Below are positions 1-6,847 of a stretch of DNA of 8,135 nucleotides, piece by piece (the first letter of the stretch is position 1; every line of letters begins with the position of its first letter). A program made the translations under genes and the position numbers. The DNA lies in the NCBI GenBank assembly GCA_964450435.1, contig CAYVCX010000094.1:1-8135 (forward strand). The letters run 5' to 3'. The notes under the pieces are model-generated. The model was not told where the DNA came from and ran no database searches. It was given only the letters and a program-made list of their open reading frames with translations. This DNA is from SKLM01 sp964450435 (GTDB taxonomy: Bacteria; Chloroflexota; Anaerolineae; B4-G1).

Positions 1-592
1 CTTGAATACAGCGTAGAAATCCCTGGTCGTCTGGATGCTTTCGTGTCCCATCAGATCCGACAGCGCGGCGAGCCGCCGTGGGCAGATCCCCGCCGTTCAT
101 CAGATACTGAATTGCGAAACCGTGCCGAAAGGCGTGGGGATTACACCGCCCCTCAGCGCCCCCGCGTTCCTTCAGCCGCGTGAGTAGCTGATTGACCCCG
201 TACACCGTCAATTGAGCCCCACCGTGATGGGGCAGAAAGACCCAGTCACCCGCTATGTCCCACTCAAGCCGCACCTCCACCCAGTCCCGCAGAGCTTCCG
301 CCGTCGGCGCGGAGAAGAATACCGATCGTGACTTGTCAAACTTCTCTGTCACCATCGCCCACTCCTGCCCCACGTGCAGGTCAGCCAGTGTGAGCCCGAC
401 TAGCCCCCCGACCCGGCATCCAGTGTCAGCCAGGAAGAGCAACAGCGCCCGATCCCGTTCGGGACACATCGAGTCTTCCGCGGCCCCCAGGAGTTTCTGG
501 AAATCCTCGAGAGTGATCGTCTTCGGTGGCCTGTCCTGGCCGAAGAGCACATCCGCCGCAACAAGGGCCGGCTCATAATCGCACCATCGGGC
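1..592 (-). pseudogene. Tyrosine recombinase/integrase remnant: catalytic domain only, frameshifted, continues past left edge
   Basis: Reading the minus strand from 592 gives an uninterrupted phage-integrase/XerCD-like catalytic domain. The first catalytic Arg is in TGCRVGGL (codon 413-415). A Lys candidate lies in VTEKFDKSR. The HxxR box is in NPHAFRHGFA (His 134-136, Arg 125-127), followed by LMNGGDLPT. The frame then goes wrong. After a shift at about 64-76 the neighbouring frame resumes with LSDLMGHESIQTTRDFYAVF, supplying the second His (43-45) and the nucleophile Tyr (13-15). Removing the 13 nt at 64-76 would restore the family's usual LPTLSDLMGH spacing. The N-terminal core-binding (SAM-like) domain is missing: an in-frame TGA, which is the stop of the MFS gene, sits directly upstream, and no good start with a ribosome site is visible (GTG at 548-550 is the nearest candidate). 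The family cuts and rejoins DNA at attachment sites. As written this copy should be inactive unless the frameshift is a sequencing error. Confidence 0.8.
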
Positions 593-1831
593 TCAGCCTT
601 GCCCCGCTGTCCTACCTCCGCCGATCGAGACTGCCTCCGGGAGAGTCCGCAGTCGCAGCATCGCCAGTCCCCCGAGGAGGGGGCCAGGCGCCAGGAACGC
701 GAAGGCCCACTCCCATCCGAACCTCTGCTGCAGGATGGGGATCAACCAGATCGTGGCAATCGAGACGGTGAAGCCGGATGCGAGCTGCAGGGTCAGGGAG
801 GTTCCCACATGTGACTGGTCGGCCGATTCGGTGACCATCGTCGAGAACTGAGCGGAATCCGCCACCACCGTGAGGCCCCACACCAGTCCTACCAGCAGCA
901 CTACCCAAGGAGACGATCCAAAGAGGAGCCCGATACTCACGGCGCAACCTCCCGACAGCACCATCATCAGCAAGGCTGTCTCGATCCTCCCCCAGCGATC
1001 TGCCAGGAGACCGCCCAACCAGCACCCCACGGCCCCTGCGACGAAGATGGCGAAGGTCCCGTAAGCAACCACGGTCCCCACCGGCATCCCGCGCGCGACC
1101 AGGGCGTCGCTGAAGAAGGCGGAGAACCAGGCGTACATAGCGTACAACTCCCACATATGACCGACATACCCGAGGGTGGCCAGCCTGAACGGGCGATTGG
1201 TGAAGATTCGCCCCGCCTGGCGTGGGTCAAAGGACGCTGGGGGGAAGGGATACGGCCCGGCGCGGACCCCGAACTCCGCCAGCAAGCCGCCCGCGAGGGT
1301 CAAGGCAGAGGTCACGAAGATCACCACCTGCCAGTCCAACCCACCCAGTGCGTTCACGAGGTGCGGCGTGCCGTTTCCGATGACGAGTGCGCCCACCAGA
1401 ACGCCCAGTGCCAGCCCGCGGCGGCCCAGAAACCAGGTGGACAGCAGCTTGCAGGCTGGCGGGTAGACTCCGGCCAGGAAGAAGCCTGTCGCGAGACGGA
1501 GGGGGATTCCCAGGGCCGCCCCACCCGCGGTTTCCAGCAGGGCGTTGACGCCGGCAGCACCAACGGAGCCGCCGAGGATCAGGTGCTGCGGCGCGATGAC
1601 GTCGGACAGGTTCGTCAGGCTGGAGACGATGGCACCGCAGACGAAGCCGATCTGGACAGCGATGGTCATCCCCGATGCAGCCGGCGGGGAGAGATCCCAC
1701 GTTTCCCGCAGCTGAGGGACCACTGCCGAGGCCGAAAACCAGGTGGACATCGACAGGATCAGGATGACGGCCAACAGTCCCAGTGCCCGCCATCGGTCGC
1801 TGCCGTGCTCGGCTCCCGACCGGCCAACCAT
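593..1831 (-). CDS. MFS transporter (NarK/CynX-like), 412 aa
   Basis: This is a polytopic membrane protein of the size usual for 12-helix major facilitator transporters. Hydrophobic segments run from about residue 17 (LGLLAVILILSMSTWFSAS) to about 392. The first half holds the stretch STWFLGRRGLALGVLVG (131-147), typical of MFS helix 4-5 loops. The second half holds a clear loop motif, GGLLADRWGR (273-282), matching the conserved G-x-L-x-D-R-x-G-R MFS signature. About 30 polar residues (190-215) form the central cytoplasmic loop. The start is taken at ATG 1831 because hydrophobic sequence begins 16 residues later and a G-run (1835-1840) lies just upstream, though the spacing of 3 nt is short. 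Upstream sequence is interrupted by the assembly gap, so a slightly different start cannot be excluded. The architecture resembles proton-coupled anion or small-organic-molecule carriers, but the substrate cannot be inferred. It is 681 nt from livM and probably has its own promoter. Confidence 0.88.
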   Translation of the reverse strand: MVGRSGAEHGSDRWRALGLLAVILILSMSTWFSASAVVPQLRETWDLSPPAASGMTIAVQIGFVCGAIVSSLTNLSDVIAPQHLILGGSVGAAGVNALLETAGGAALGIPLRLATGFFLAGVYPPACKLLSTWFLGRRGLALGVLVGALVIGNGTPHLVNALGGLDWQVVIFVTSALTLAGGLLAEFGVRAGPYPFPPASFDPRQAGRIFTNRPFRLATLGYVGHMWELYAMYAWFSAFFSDALVARGMPVGTVVAYGTFAIFVAGAVGCWLGGLLADRWGRIETALLMMVLSGGCAVSIGLLFGSSPWVVLLVGLVWGLTVVADSAQFSTMVTESADQSHVGTSLTLQLASGFTVSIATIWLIPILQQRFGWEWAFAFLAPGPLLGGLAMLRLRTLPEAVSIGGGRTAGQG

Positions 1832-1843
1832 AGACCCCCCTGC

Positions 1844-1943
1844 NNNNNNNNNNNNNNNNNNNNNNNNNNNNNNNNNNNNNNNNNNNNNNNNNNNNNNNNN
1901 NNNNNNNNNNNNNNNNNNNNNNNNNNNNNNNNNNNNNNNNNNN
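1844..1943. other. Assembly gap (100 N)
   Basis: Exactly 100 N, a size often used for scaffold gaps of unknown length. The nine bases immediately left (1835-1843) and immediately right (1944-1952) are identical, CCCCCCTGC. The two contig ends may therefore really overlap, with little or nothing missing. The gap lies in the 5' region of the MFS gene, so its promoter and leader are uncertain. Confidence 0.97.
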
Positions 1944-1966
1944 CCCCCCTGCTGCCCCATCACGCG

Positions 1967-1998
1967 AGAGCAGGCCGCGGCCGCCGCACGCCTGCTCT
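1967..1998. repeat. 9-bp perfect inverted repeat upstream of the MFS gene
   Basis: The arms AGAGCAGGC (1967-1975) and GCCTGCTCT (1990-1998) are exact reverse complements around a 14-nt GC-rich spacer. On the minus strand it lies about 136 nt before the MFS start as drawn, or about 27 nt before it if the gap edges overlap by 9 nt. It could be a repressor operator or a leader hairpin. No T-run follows on the minus strand, so it is not a typical intrinsic terminator. Confidence 0.5.
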
Positions 1999-2310
1999 TG
2001 ATGGCCACGGCCTCGCTTCTCCGGCGCCGTCGCATGTCCGTATCTGGTTCTCCGGACCCGGATTCTACCATGCCCGGGCTTGAGTGCAATGGGTGCCCGC
2101 CGCGGCTACCGATAAGGAGGAGTACAATGCAGGGCGGGTGGCCGGCATAGTGGAGGGGTTTGTCCTGGCCGACATGGAGACCTGTTCTACAATCGTTCCA
2201 GAAGCGTGTGCCAATGGCCTGCTCTGTGGTACAGACCTGGCGTGCAGACGATAGGCGGAAAGGGGAGTATGAGCCTTCTTCATCTCAAGGCTCTCCGTTG
2301 AGCGGGTTGG

Positions 2311-2334
2311 GTTGACATGTCTGACGTGGTCAAC
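2311..2334. promoter_or_regulatory. Possible operator: GTTGAC-N12-GTCAAC inverted repeat
   Basis: GTTGAC (2311-2316) and GTCAAC (2329-2334) are exact reverse complements, 12 nt apart. The right arm is part of a 10-nt sequence repeated at 2440-2449. This kind of dyad can bind a dimeric regulator, but short dyads also occur by chance. No regulator gene is visible in the window, so the call is tentative. Confidence 0.2.
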
Positions 2335-2512
2335 TGGAGTCCACAGCGATGCCGAATCTGTCAGAGCAGGGATGTCTGTGCAAACGGACTGGCTGATCCC
2401 CCACTGAATGCGCCGTATGACGGTAGATTCCGCGCCATCCGTGGTCAACCGCTGGGATGGATGGACTTCTCGGCCAGGACAGAGGACTGATGAGGCAGCT
2501 TCGGAGAATGTC

Positions 2513-3631
2513 TCAGCTCTTGCCGCGTAACAGGTCCATCCACCGCTTCCAGCCGGCCCTCCACTGGAAGGAGCGCGCCCGTACCGTACCGACGATGCCG
2601 AAAGGAAGGAAGATCACGATCAACATGAAGATAATGCCGTATACCAGCGTCCACGCGGAGCCGAACCATCGCTCGAGCCAGTAGCCAAGTAACTGAACAA
2701 TCGTTGCCCCGATGATCGGCCCGATGAGGGTCCCGACGCCGCCGATGATGGTGATCGCCAGGGCATCGATCGTCTTGAACGTCCCTAGAACCGCCGGCGT
2801 CACGCTGACGTTGTAGAGGGCCGAGAGCGCCCCCGCCAATGCTGCGAACACACCCCCCGCGACAAACGCGACCAGCTGGTACCAGAAGACGTTGTAGCCC
2901 ATCATCGTAGCCCGGTTTGGGTTATCGCGGGTGGCGATCATCACCCGTCCGGTGGGCGAATTGACCAGCCGTCTGGCGGCGAGAAAGACAATCACAAAGA
3001 AGATCAGCGCCAGATAGTAGAACCGCGTGCGGTGGTCGGTTGCGCTGAGATGGGCCGGCACCGGAAATCCGTGCAGCCCGTCGTCGGCGCCGGTGTACTT
3101 ACGGAAATCGCCCGCCTCAGCGAGGATGAAGAACATCTCGGCGAAGGCCAGGGTGACCATCGCCAGATACACCCCCTTGACCCGCAAGGACAGCATGCCG
3201 AAGATCAGGCTCTGAACCAGGGCAACGCCGACCACGGCCAGCAGAGCCCAGCCGAAGGGCCAACCGATGTGCCGTCCCATCAAGATCGCTATGGTGTAGC
3301 CTCCGGTGCCGAAGAACATCGCGTGACCGAAGGAGAGAATCCCGGTGTAGCCCAGAAGGATATCGTAGCTCATGGCGAATATGCCCAAAATAAACATCCG
3401 GATGAGCATCCCTTGCCAGAACTTGGCGTAGCCACTCTCGGCTCTGTGTATTAATGTTCTGAAGAACCGGGTGCCTTCGGGTGCTGTCCCCGGATCGCCG
3501 ATCACCAGCCCGGCCACGAGCGGGAAGAGCACCAGAAGGGCCAGCACGATCAGGTGGGTCCGCCACTGAGTCCACCACCGGGTAAAGGCCGGTTTTCGGC
3601 CCAAAGGGTCAGACGACGGGATGGTTGTCAT
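2513..3631 (-). CDS. livM: Branched-chain amino acid-type ABC transporter, permease LivM, 372 aa
   Basis: One of the two membrane subunits of a HAAT-family importer; it pairs with LivH to form the channel for the bound solute. Hallmarks are visible in order: an N-terminal cytoplasmic stretch and first helix (about 27-45), the diagnostic GYTGILSFGHAMFFGTGGY (94-112), RVKGVYLAMVTLAFAEMFF (150-168), the cytoplasmic coupling loop SPTGRVMIATRDNPNRATMMG (225-245) that contacts the ATPases, and IGGVGTLIGPIIGA (296-309). The final helix (about 328-348) is followed by a basic tail, RARSFQWRAGWKRW (351-364). Length is slightly above the usual 300-360 residues. The start ATG at 3631 is well supported: AAGGAG (3639-3644) sits 7 nt upstream. 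The gene begins 24 nt after livH ends, so the two are almost surely co-transcribed. It appears to be the last gene of the operon, although no clear terminator follows. Confidence 0.95.
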   Translation of the reverse strand: MTTIPSSDPLGRKPAFTRWWTQWRTHLIVLALLVLFPLVAGLVIGDPGTAPEGTRFFRTLIHRAESGYAKFWQGMLIRMFILGIFAMSYDILLGYTGILSFGHAMFFGTGGYTIAILMGRHIGWPFGWALLAVVGVALVQSLIFGMLSLRVKGVYLAMVTLAFAEMFFILAEAGDFRKYTGADDGLHGFPVPAHLSATDHRTRFYYLALIFFVIVFLAARRLVNSPTGRVMIATRDNPNRATMMGYNVFWYQLVAFVAGGVFAALAGALSALYNVSVTPAVLGTFKTIDALAITIIGGVGTLIGPIIGATIVQLLGYWLERWFGSAWTLVYGIIFMLIVIFLPFGIVGTVRARSFQWRAGWKRWMDLLRGKS

Positions 3632-3655
3632 ACGACTACTCCTTCAGTCAGCAGC

Positions 3656-5170
3656 TCAAGACGATTCCTTCTTGCCAAAGATGCCGGCCGGCTGCACCAG
3701 CAGGACGACGGCCATAATCAGCGCCGTCGAGGCCTTGGCGATAGCAGGGCTGCCCCTGACGGCTGCCTCCACAAAGGGGACGTCGATCCCTGCGGCGACG
3801 AAGTGGTTCCCAAAAGCGCGCGCCAGACCCAGGAGCAGCGTGCCGAGAGCTGCACCAGGATAACTCCCCATTCCCCCAATTACCACCGCGATAAAGGCTT
3901 GCAGCTGGAAGGTGGACCCGAGTCCTGGGTAGACGCCGAAGAAAGGCGCCGCGATCACCCCGCCCAGCGCCGCCAGTCCAGAGCCGAGAGCGAAGACGAA
4001 CGTGAACACCCGGCGCACGTCAATACCCAACGCCTCCACCATCTCGCTGTCCTGAACTCCGGCGCGGATGATCATCCCAATGCGGGAACGCCGCAGCAAC
4101 AGGCCAACGACCACGAATACGGCGACACCGACGCCGACGATGAACAGACGGTAGGTGGGGAAAGCTCGTCCCAATACGTTGACCGATGCGCATTGTTCGG
4201 AGAACCAGGCCAGAAGGGTCGGAGACCGGCAGGACTCGGAGAAGAATGAAGGCGTCTGCATAGGGGGATTTCCCTCCCTGCCCCATACCCCCTCGATGAC
4301 ATCGATGAATGCTATGGACAAGCCCAACGTCAAGACGAGCTGCGTCACCGGGTTTCCGTAGAACGGGCGAATCAGGACAATTTCAATGGCCGCTCCGATC
4401 AGCGTGCCCGAAAGCGTCCCTATCAACAGCGCTATCAGAAAGCGAAGGTCCACCGACAGGCTGAAGAAGAATTGCTCGCCTGGTCGGCGGAGGACAAGGA
4501 TCAGGTAGCCCAGAGCAAACAACACTGCACCAAGGACGATGGCCCGCGAGGCTGGGCGCCGCGGCCTTTCCTCCTGACGCTCCCTTGGCGCTGTCAAGAT
4601 CCCAAGCGGCAGACCGCTGATAAACAGTATGATCATGCGTCTGATCATCACACCCAGCAGCTCCTGGGCTTCGGCGGTGGGCACCGCGCCGCCGACGGCG
4701 GTGACGTTGAACGCATTGAGAGCGCGGATTGGAAAGCCCCGCAGGCCCAGGACGATGGTCCCCATCCCCAGGGCGAGCAAGATCCACCAGAGTGCTCGCT
4801 GCTCCTCCTTCCGACGAGCGCGCCGCCAGAGGTGTACGCCCAAGGTCTCTGCAACGATGACTCCACCCGCCACCGCGAGGAACAACGGCATGGTATTGAA
4901 GAGTAGTCGCGGATTGTCGAAGGCGGACAGTCCCATATAGGCCCCCAGCACGAAGATCGCGCCATGGGCGAAGTTCAATACGTCCATCAGGCCAAAGATG
5001 AGGGAGAGGCCTGACGCAACCAGGAAGTAAAGGGCGGCGAGGGTCGCGCCCGACAGGAGAATAGAGACCCACACCTTCGGCTCCAACCCCCGAGTGACAA
5101 CGGCGACGCCCGCCACAGCGATAGCCAGAGTTATGAGCAGAGCTCGATTACGCTTCCAGAAGCCGGTCAT
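3656..5170 (-). CDS. livH: Branched-chain amino acid-type ABC transporter, permease LivH, enlarged (504 aa)
   Basis: The second channel subunit of the importer. The conserved LivH core is clear: GLSLIFGLMDVLNFAHGAIF (54-73) with LGAYMG, then IEIVLIRPFYGNPVTQLVLT (262-281) with LGLSIAFID, the coupling loop RSRIGMIIRAGVQDSEMVEAL (361-381), and FIAVVIGGMGSYPGAALGTL (426-445). Typical LivH proteins have about 290-310 residues. This one carries about 155 extra residues (roughly 85-240) between the second conserved segment and the LIGAAIEIVLIRP region. The extra part has about four hydrophobic segments (94-112, 126-143, 174-193, 208-226) separated by charged linkers such as RRARRKEEQR and APRERQEERPRRPASR. 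The periplasmic-type loop at 295-340 is also long and holds Cys314 and Cys327. The frame is open throughout, so this is not a frameshift artefact. The start ATG overlaps the livF stop (ATGA, 5167-5170), with AAGGAG (5177-5182) 6 nt upstream. Confidence 0.92.
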   Translation of the reverse strand: MTGFWKRNRALLITLAIAVAGVAVVTRGLEPKVWVSILLSGATLAALYFLVASGLSLIFGLMDVLNFAHGAIFVLGAYMGLSAFDNPRLLFNTMPLFLAVAGGVIVAETLGVHLWRRARRKEEQRALWWILLALGMGTIVLGLRGFPIRALNAFNVTAVGGAVPTAEAQELLGVMIRRMIILFISGLPLGILTAPRERQEERPRRPASRAIVLGAVLFALGYLILVLRRPGEQFFFSLSVDLRFLIALLIGTLSGTLIGAAIEIVLIRPFYGNPVTQLVLTLGLSIAFIDVIEGVWGREGNPPMQTPSFFSESCRSPTLLAWFSEQCASVNVLGRAFPTYRLFIVGVGVAVFVVVGLLLRRSRIGMIIRAGVQDSEMVEALGIDVRRVFTFVFALGSGLAALGGVIAAPFFGVYPGLGSTFQLQAFIAVVIGGMGSYPGAALGTLLLGLARAFGNHFVAAGIDVPFVEAAVRGSPAIAKASTALIMAVVLLVQPAGIFGKKESS

Positions 5171-5889
5171 GAATCGCTCCTTAAAGTCGTCGCGCCCAGG
5201 TAGCGACGGATCGTCTCTTGATCCTCCACCAGATCGGCCATCATGCCACTTTTGACAGACCTGCCTGCCTCGATGATCGTATATCGATCGGCCAGATCGC
5301 TCGCCATGACGAAGTTCTGCTCAACCAGCAGGATCGTCGTGCGGACGGAAAGCTGCCGCACGGCTTCCACGACCTCTTCAATGATGACTGGCGCCAGACC
5401 CTCGCTAGGCTCGTCAATCAGCAGCAGGCGGTTGTCTGGCACGAGTGCCCTGGCGATGGCCAACATCTGTTGTTGCCCGCCCGACAGGTTTCCGGCGGGC
5501 AGCTTGATCAACCGCTTGAGATCAGGGAATATGCCGAATATGGAGTCCGCTCGCTGAGCCAGATCGCCCCGCCCACGTTCAGCGATCCTCAGGTTCTCCT
5601 CCACACTGAGATCCCGGAAGATCGCTCGGTGCTCGGGGACGTATCCGATGCCTTTGGCAGCAATCTGGTACGTGAACTGCCCTTGGATCTCCTCGCCGTT
5701 GAAGACAATGCGCCCTTTCCTCGGCGGTGTCAGCCCCAGGATGGACTTGAGCGTGGTCGTCTTGCCCGCCCCGTTTCGCCCCAGTAGCGCGGTGATACTG
5801 CGTTCCGGCACCTTCAGCGAGACGCCCTCGAGGATGTGAAACTGCCCGATGAAGGTGTGGATTTCGTTGACTTCGAGCACGTTGGTCAT
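5167..5889 (-). CDS. livF: Branched-chain amino acid-type ABC transporter, ATP-binding protein LivF, 240 aa
   Basis: A cytoplasmic ATPase that dimerises with LivG and powers import through LivH/LivM. Numbered from the ATG at 5889, the motifs are Walker A GRNGAGKTT (37-45), the Q-loop region GYVPEHRAIF (82-91), the ABC signature LSGGQQQMLAIARAL (135-149), Walker B LLLIDEPSEGLAP (155-167), and VEQN (189-192) at the switch position, where LivF proteins usually carry Gln instead of His. Length matches the family norm (about 235-240). The start is a choice. ATG 5889 gives a TGATG junction (1-nt overlap with livG) and AAGG lies 7 nt upstream. The GTG at 5892 would add one residue and give a 4-nt overlap. 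The gene is translationally coupled to livG before it and livH after it. Confidence 0.95.
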   Translation of the reverse strand: MTNVLEVNEIHTFIGQFHILEGVSLKVPERSITALLGRNGAGKTTTLKSILGLTPPRKGRIVFNGEEIQGQFTYQIAAKGIGYVPEHRAIFRDLSVEENLRIAERGRGDLAQRADSIFGIFPDLKRLIKLPAGNLSGGQQQMLAIARALVPDNRLLLIDEPSEGLAPVIIEEVVEAVRQLSVRTTILLVEQNFVMASDLADRYTIIEAGRSVKSGMMADLVEDQETIRRYLGATTLRSDS

Positions 5890-6668
5890 CACGCCACCTT
5901 GAGAAAGTCGTCACTCAGTTCGCCCAGATAGGCCGATTGGACCGCTTCGTCCGACGCAATCTCATTCGGGGTGCCTTCGGCCAGGATACGACCATGATGC
6001 ATCACTGAGATCCAGTCGGAGACGTTCATTACCAGGTCCATCTTGTGCTCCACGAGTACGATCGTCTTGTCCGTCTGGCTCCGGATCTCTTCGATCACCT
6101 CCATCAGAAGCGGAATCTCCTCTCTGGCCATACCAGCGGTAGGTTCATCCAGCAGCAGCAACTCCGGATCTGCAGCCATCAGGATGGCCAGCTCCAACTT
6201 ACGTTTGCCGCCGTGGGGGAGTGTGCGGGCCGGCGCGTCTGCCTGATCGGTCAAACCGACCTGGTCGATGACTTGTCTGGCGTGCCTCTCGTATTGGGCA
6301 AAATGGCGGTGGTCGCGCCAGAACTTGAAGTTGTCCCTGCCCAGAGCCTGCGCCGCCAGCCGTACGTTCTCCAGCACGGTCAAGTTCGGGAAGACGTTGG
6401 TGATCTGGAAGGAGCGGCCGAGGCCTAGATGTGCCGTACGATGCGCGGGAAGACCGGTGATGTCACGCCCTTTGAAGACCACGCGCCCGCTGGTCGGCTT
6501 AAGGTTGCCACTGAGTAGATTGAAGAACGTGGTCTTGCCAGCACCGTTAGGACCGATGATCGAATGGAGCGAGCGAGCTCTGATCTTCATACTCACACCG
6601 TCCACTGCGACAACCCCCCCGAAGTCCTTATGTAGCTCATAAGTTTCCAGAACGGTTGAGTGCTCCAT
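5889..6668 (-). CDS. livG: Branched-chain amino acid-type ABC transporter, ATP-binding protein LivG, 259 aa
   Basis: The partner ATPase of LivF. Motifs are Walker A GPNGAGKTT (39-47), the Q-loop in GRSFQITNVFPNLTV (84-98), the C-loop LPHGGKRKLELA (150-161), Walker B LLLLDEPTAGMA (170-181), and the switch His in VEHKMD (206-211). The 20-30 residue segment after the Q-loop (about 108-130, RDNFKFWRDHRHFAQYERHA) is the helical insertion typical of LivG and absent from LivF. The C-terminal ILAEGTPNEIASDEAVQSAYLG (228-249) is also LivG-like. The C-loop departs from LSGGQ, as in other LivG-type proteins, but the LPHGG version is rather divergent. The start ATG 6668 has AGGGAG about 9 nt upstream. 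It follows the binding-protein gene after a 225-nt gap with hairpins, and its stop overlaps the livF start. Confidence 0.95.
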   Translation of the reverse strand: MEHSTVLETYELHKDFGGVVAVDGVSMKIRARSLHSIIGPNGAGKTTFFNLLSGNLKPTSGRVVFKGRDITGLPAHRTAHLGLGRSFQITNVFPNLTVLENVRLAAQALGRDNFKFWRDHRHFAQYERHARQVIDQVGLTDQADAPARTLPHGGKRKLELAILMAADPELLLLDEPTAGMAREEIPLLMEVIEEIRSQTDKTIVLVEHKMDLVMNVSDWISVMHHGRILAEGTPNEIASDEAVQSAYLGELSDDFLKVA

Positions 6669-6817
6669 AGACCCTGTCTCCCTATGTCCCTGTATGGCCC
6701 GATTCAGACGTTGACGCCGCAGCCAGAACTGCGCCTTCCCGGCAGCCCATCGCCCTCACTCTGTCTCCGTAGACCTCGCCGCTGACAGAAGCACGGCCTG
6801 TGCCGCCGAAGTACCGT

Positions 6818-6842
6818 GCGCCGGCCCGACCAAGCCCGGCGC
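6818..6842 (-). repeat. Second hairpin after binding-protein gene (7-bp stem)
   Basis: GCGCCGG (6818-6824) and CCGGCGC (6836-6842) are exact reverse complements with an 11-nt loop. It lies 5 nt beyond the stronger hairpin at 6848-6878 in the direction of transcription. All seven pairs are G-C. No T-run follows on the minus strand. It may act with the first hairpin as a transcript-end stabiliser. Confidence 0.5.
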
Positions 6843-6847
6843 CAACA

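Larger units (their letters stand above)
1953..2512. other. Intergenic region between livM and the MFS gene, no convincing gene
   Basis: About 560 nt without a gene I can support. It holds the inverted repeat at 1967-1998, a 10-nt direct repeat CGTGGTCAAC at 2325-2334 and 2440-2449, and a small inverted repeat GTTGAC/GTCAAC at 2311-2316 and 2329-2334. A 56-codon plus-strand frame (2084-2254) with four cysteines is open, but it has no ribosome site at its start. I found no clear intrinsic terminator after livM and no strong promoter on the minus strand for the MFS gene. On that strand the direct repeats each contain a TTGACC box resembling a -35 element, without a good -10 partner. Confidence 0.6.

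Noticed and set aside
1157..2083. Long plus-strand frame (308 codons) opposite the MFS gene
   Set aside because: Antisense shadow; Gln/Gly/Arg-rich, runs through the N gap, and has no domain.
1832..2089. N-terminal extension of the MFS protein across the N gap
   Set aside because: The reading frame through 100 N is meaningless, and the part beyond the gap is Arg/Ala-rich with no transporter character. The ATG at 1831 gives a normal MFS length.
2312..2340. Plus-strand promoter: TTGACA followed after 17 nt by TGGAGT
   Set aside because: The -35 is perfect but the -10 is poor, and no supported gene lies downstream on that strand.
2065..2448. Minus-strand 127-codon open frame in the livM-MFS intergenic region
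   Set aside because: No recognisable motif, Ser/Thr/His-rich without structure, no ribosome site near the start, and it conflicts with the better-composed plus-strand frame over the same bases.
3554..4249. Long plus-strand frame (231 codons) opposite livH/livM
   Set aside because: Antisense shadow of strongly conserved permease genes; very polar, low-complexity translation with no motif.
5218..5787. Plus-strand frame (189 codons) opposite livF
   Set aside because: Antisense of a canonical ATPase gene; no motif or ribosome site.
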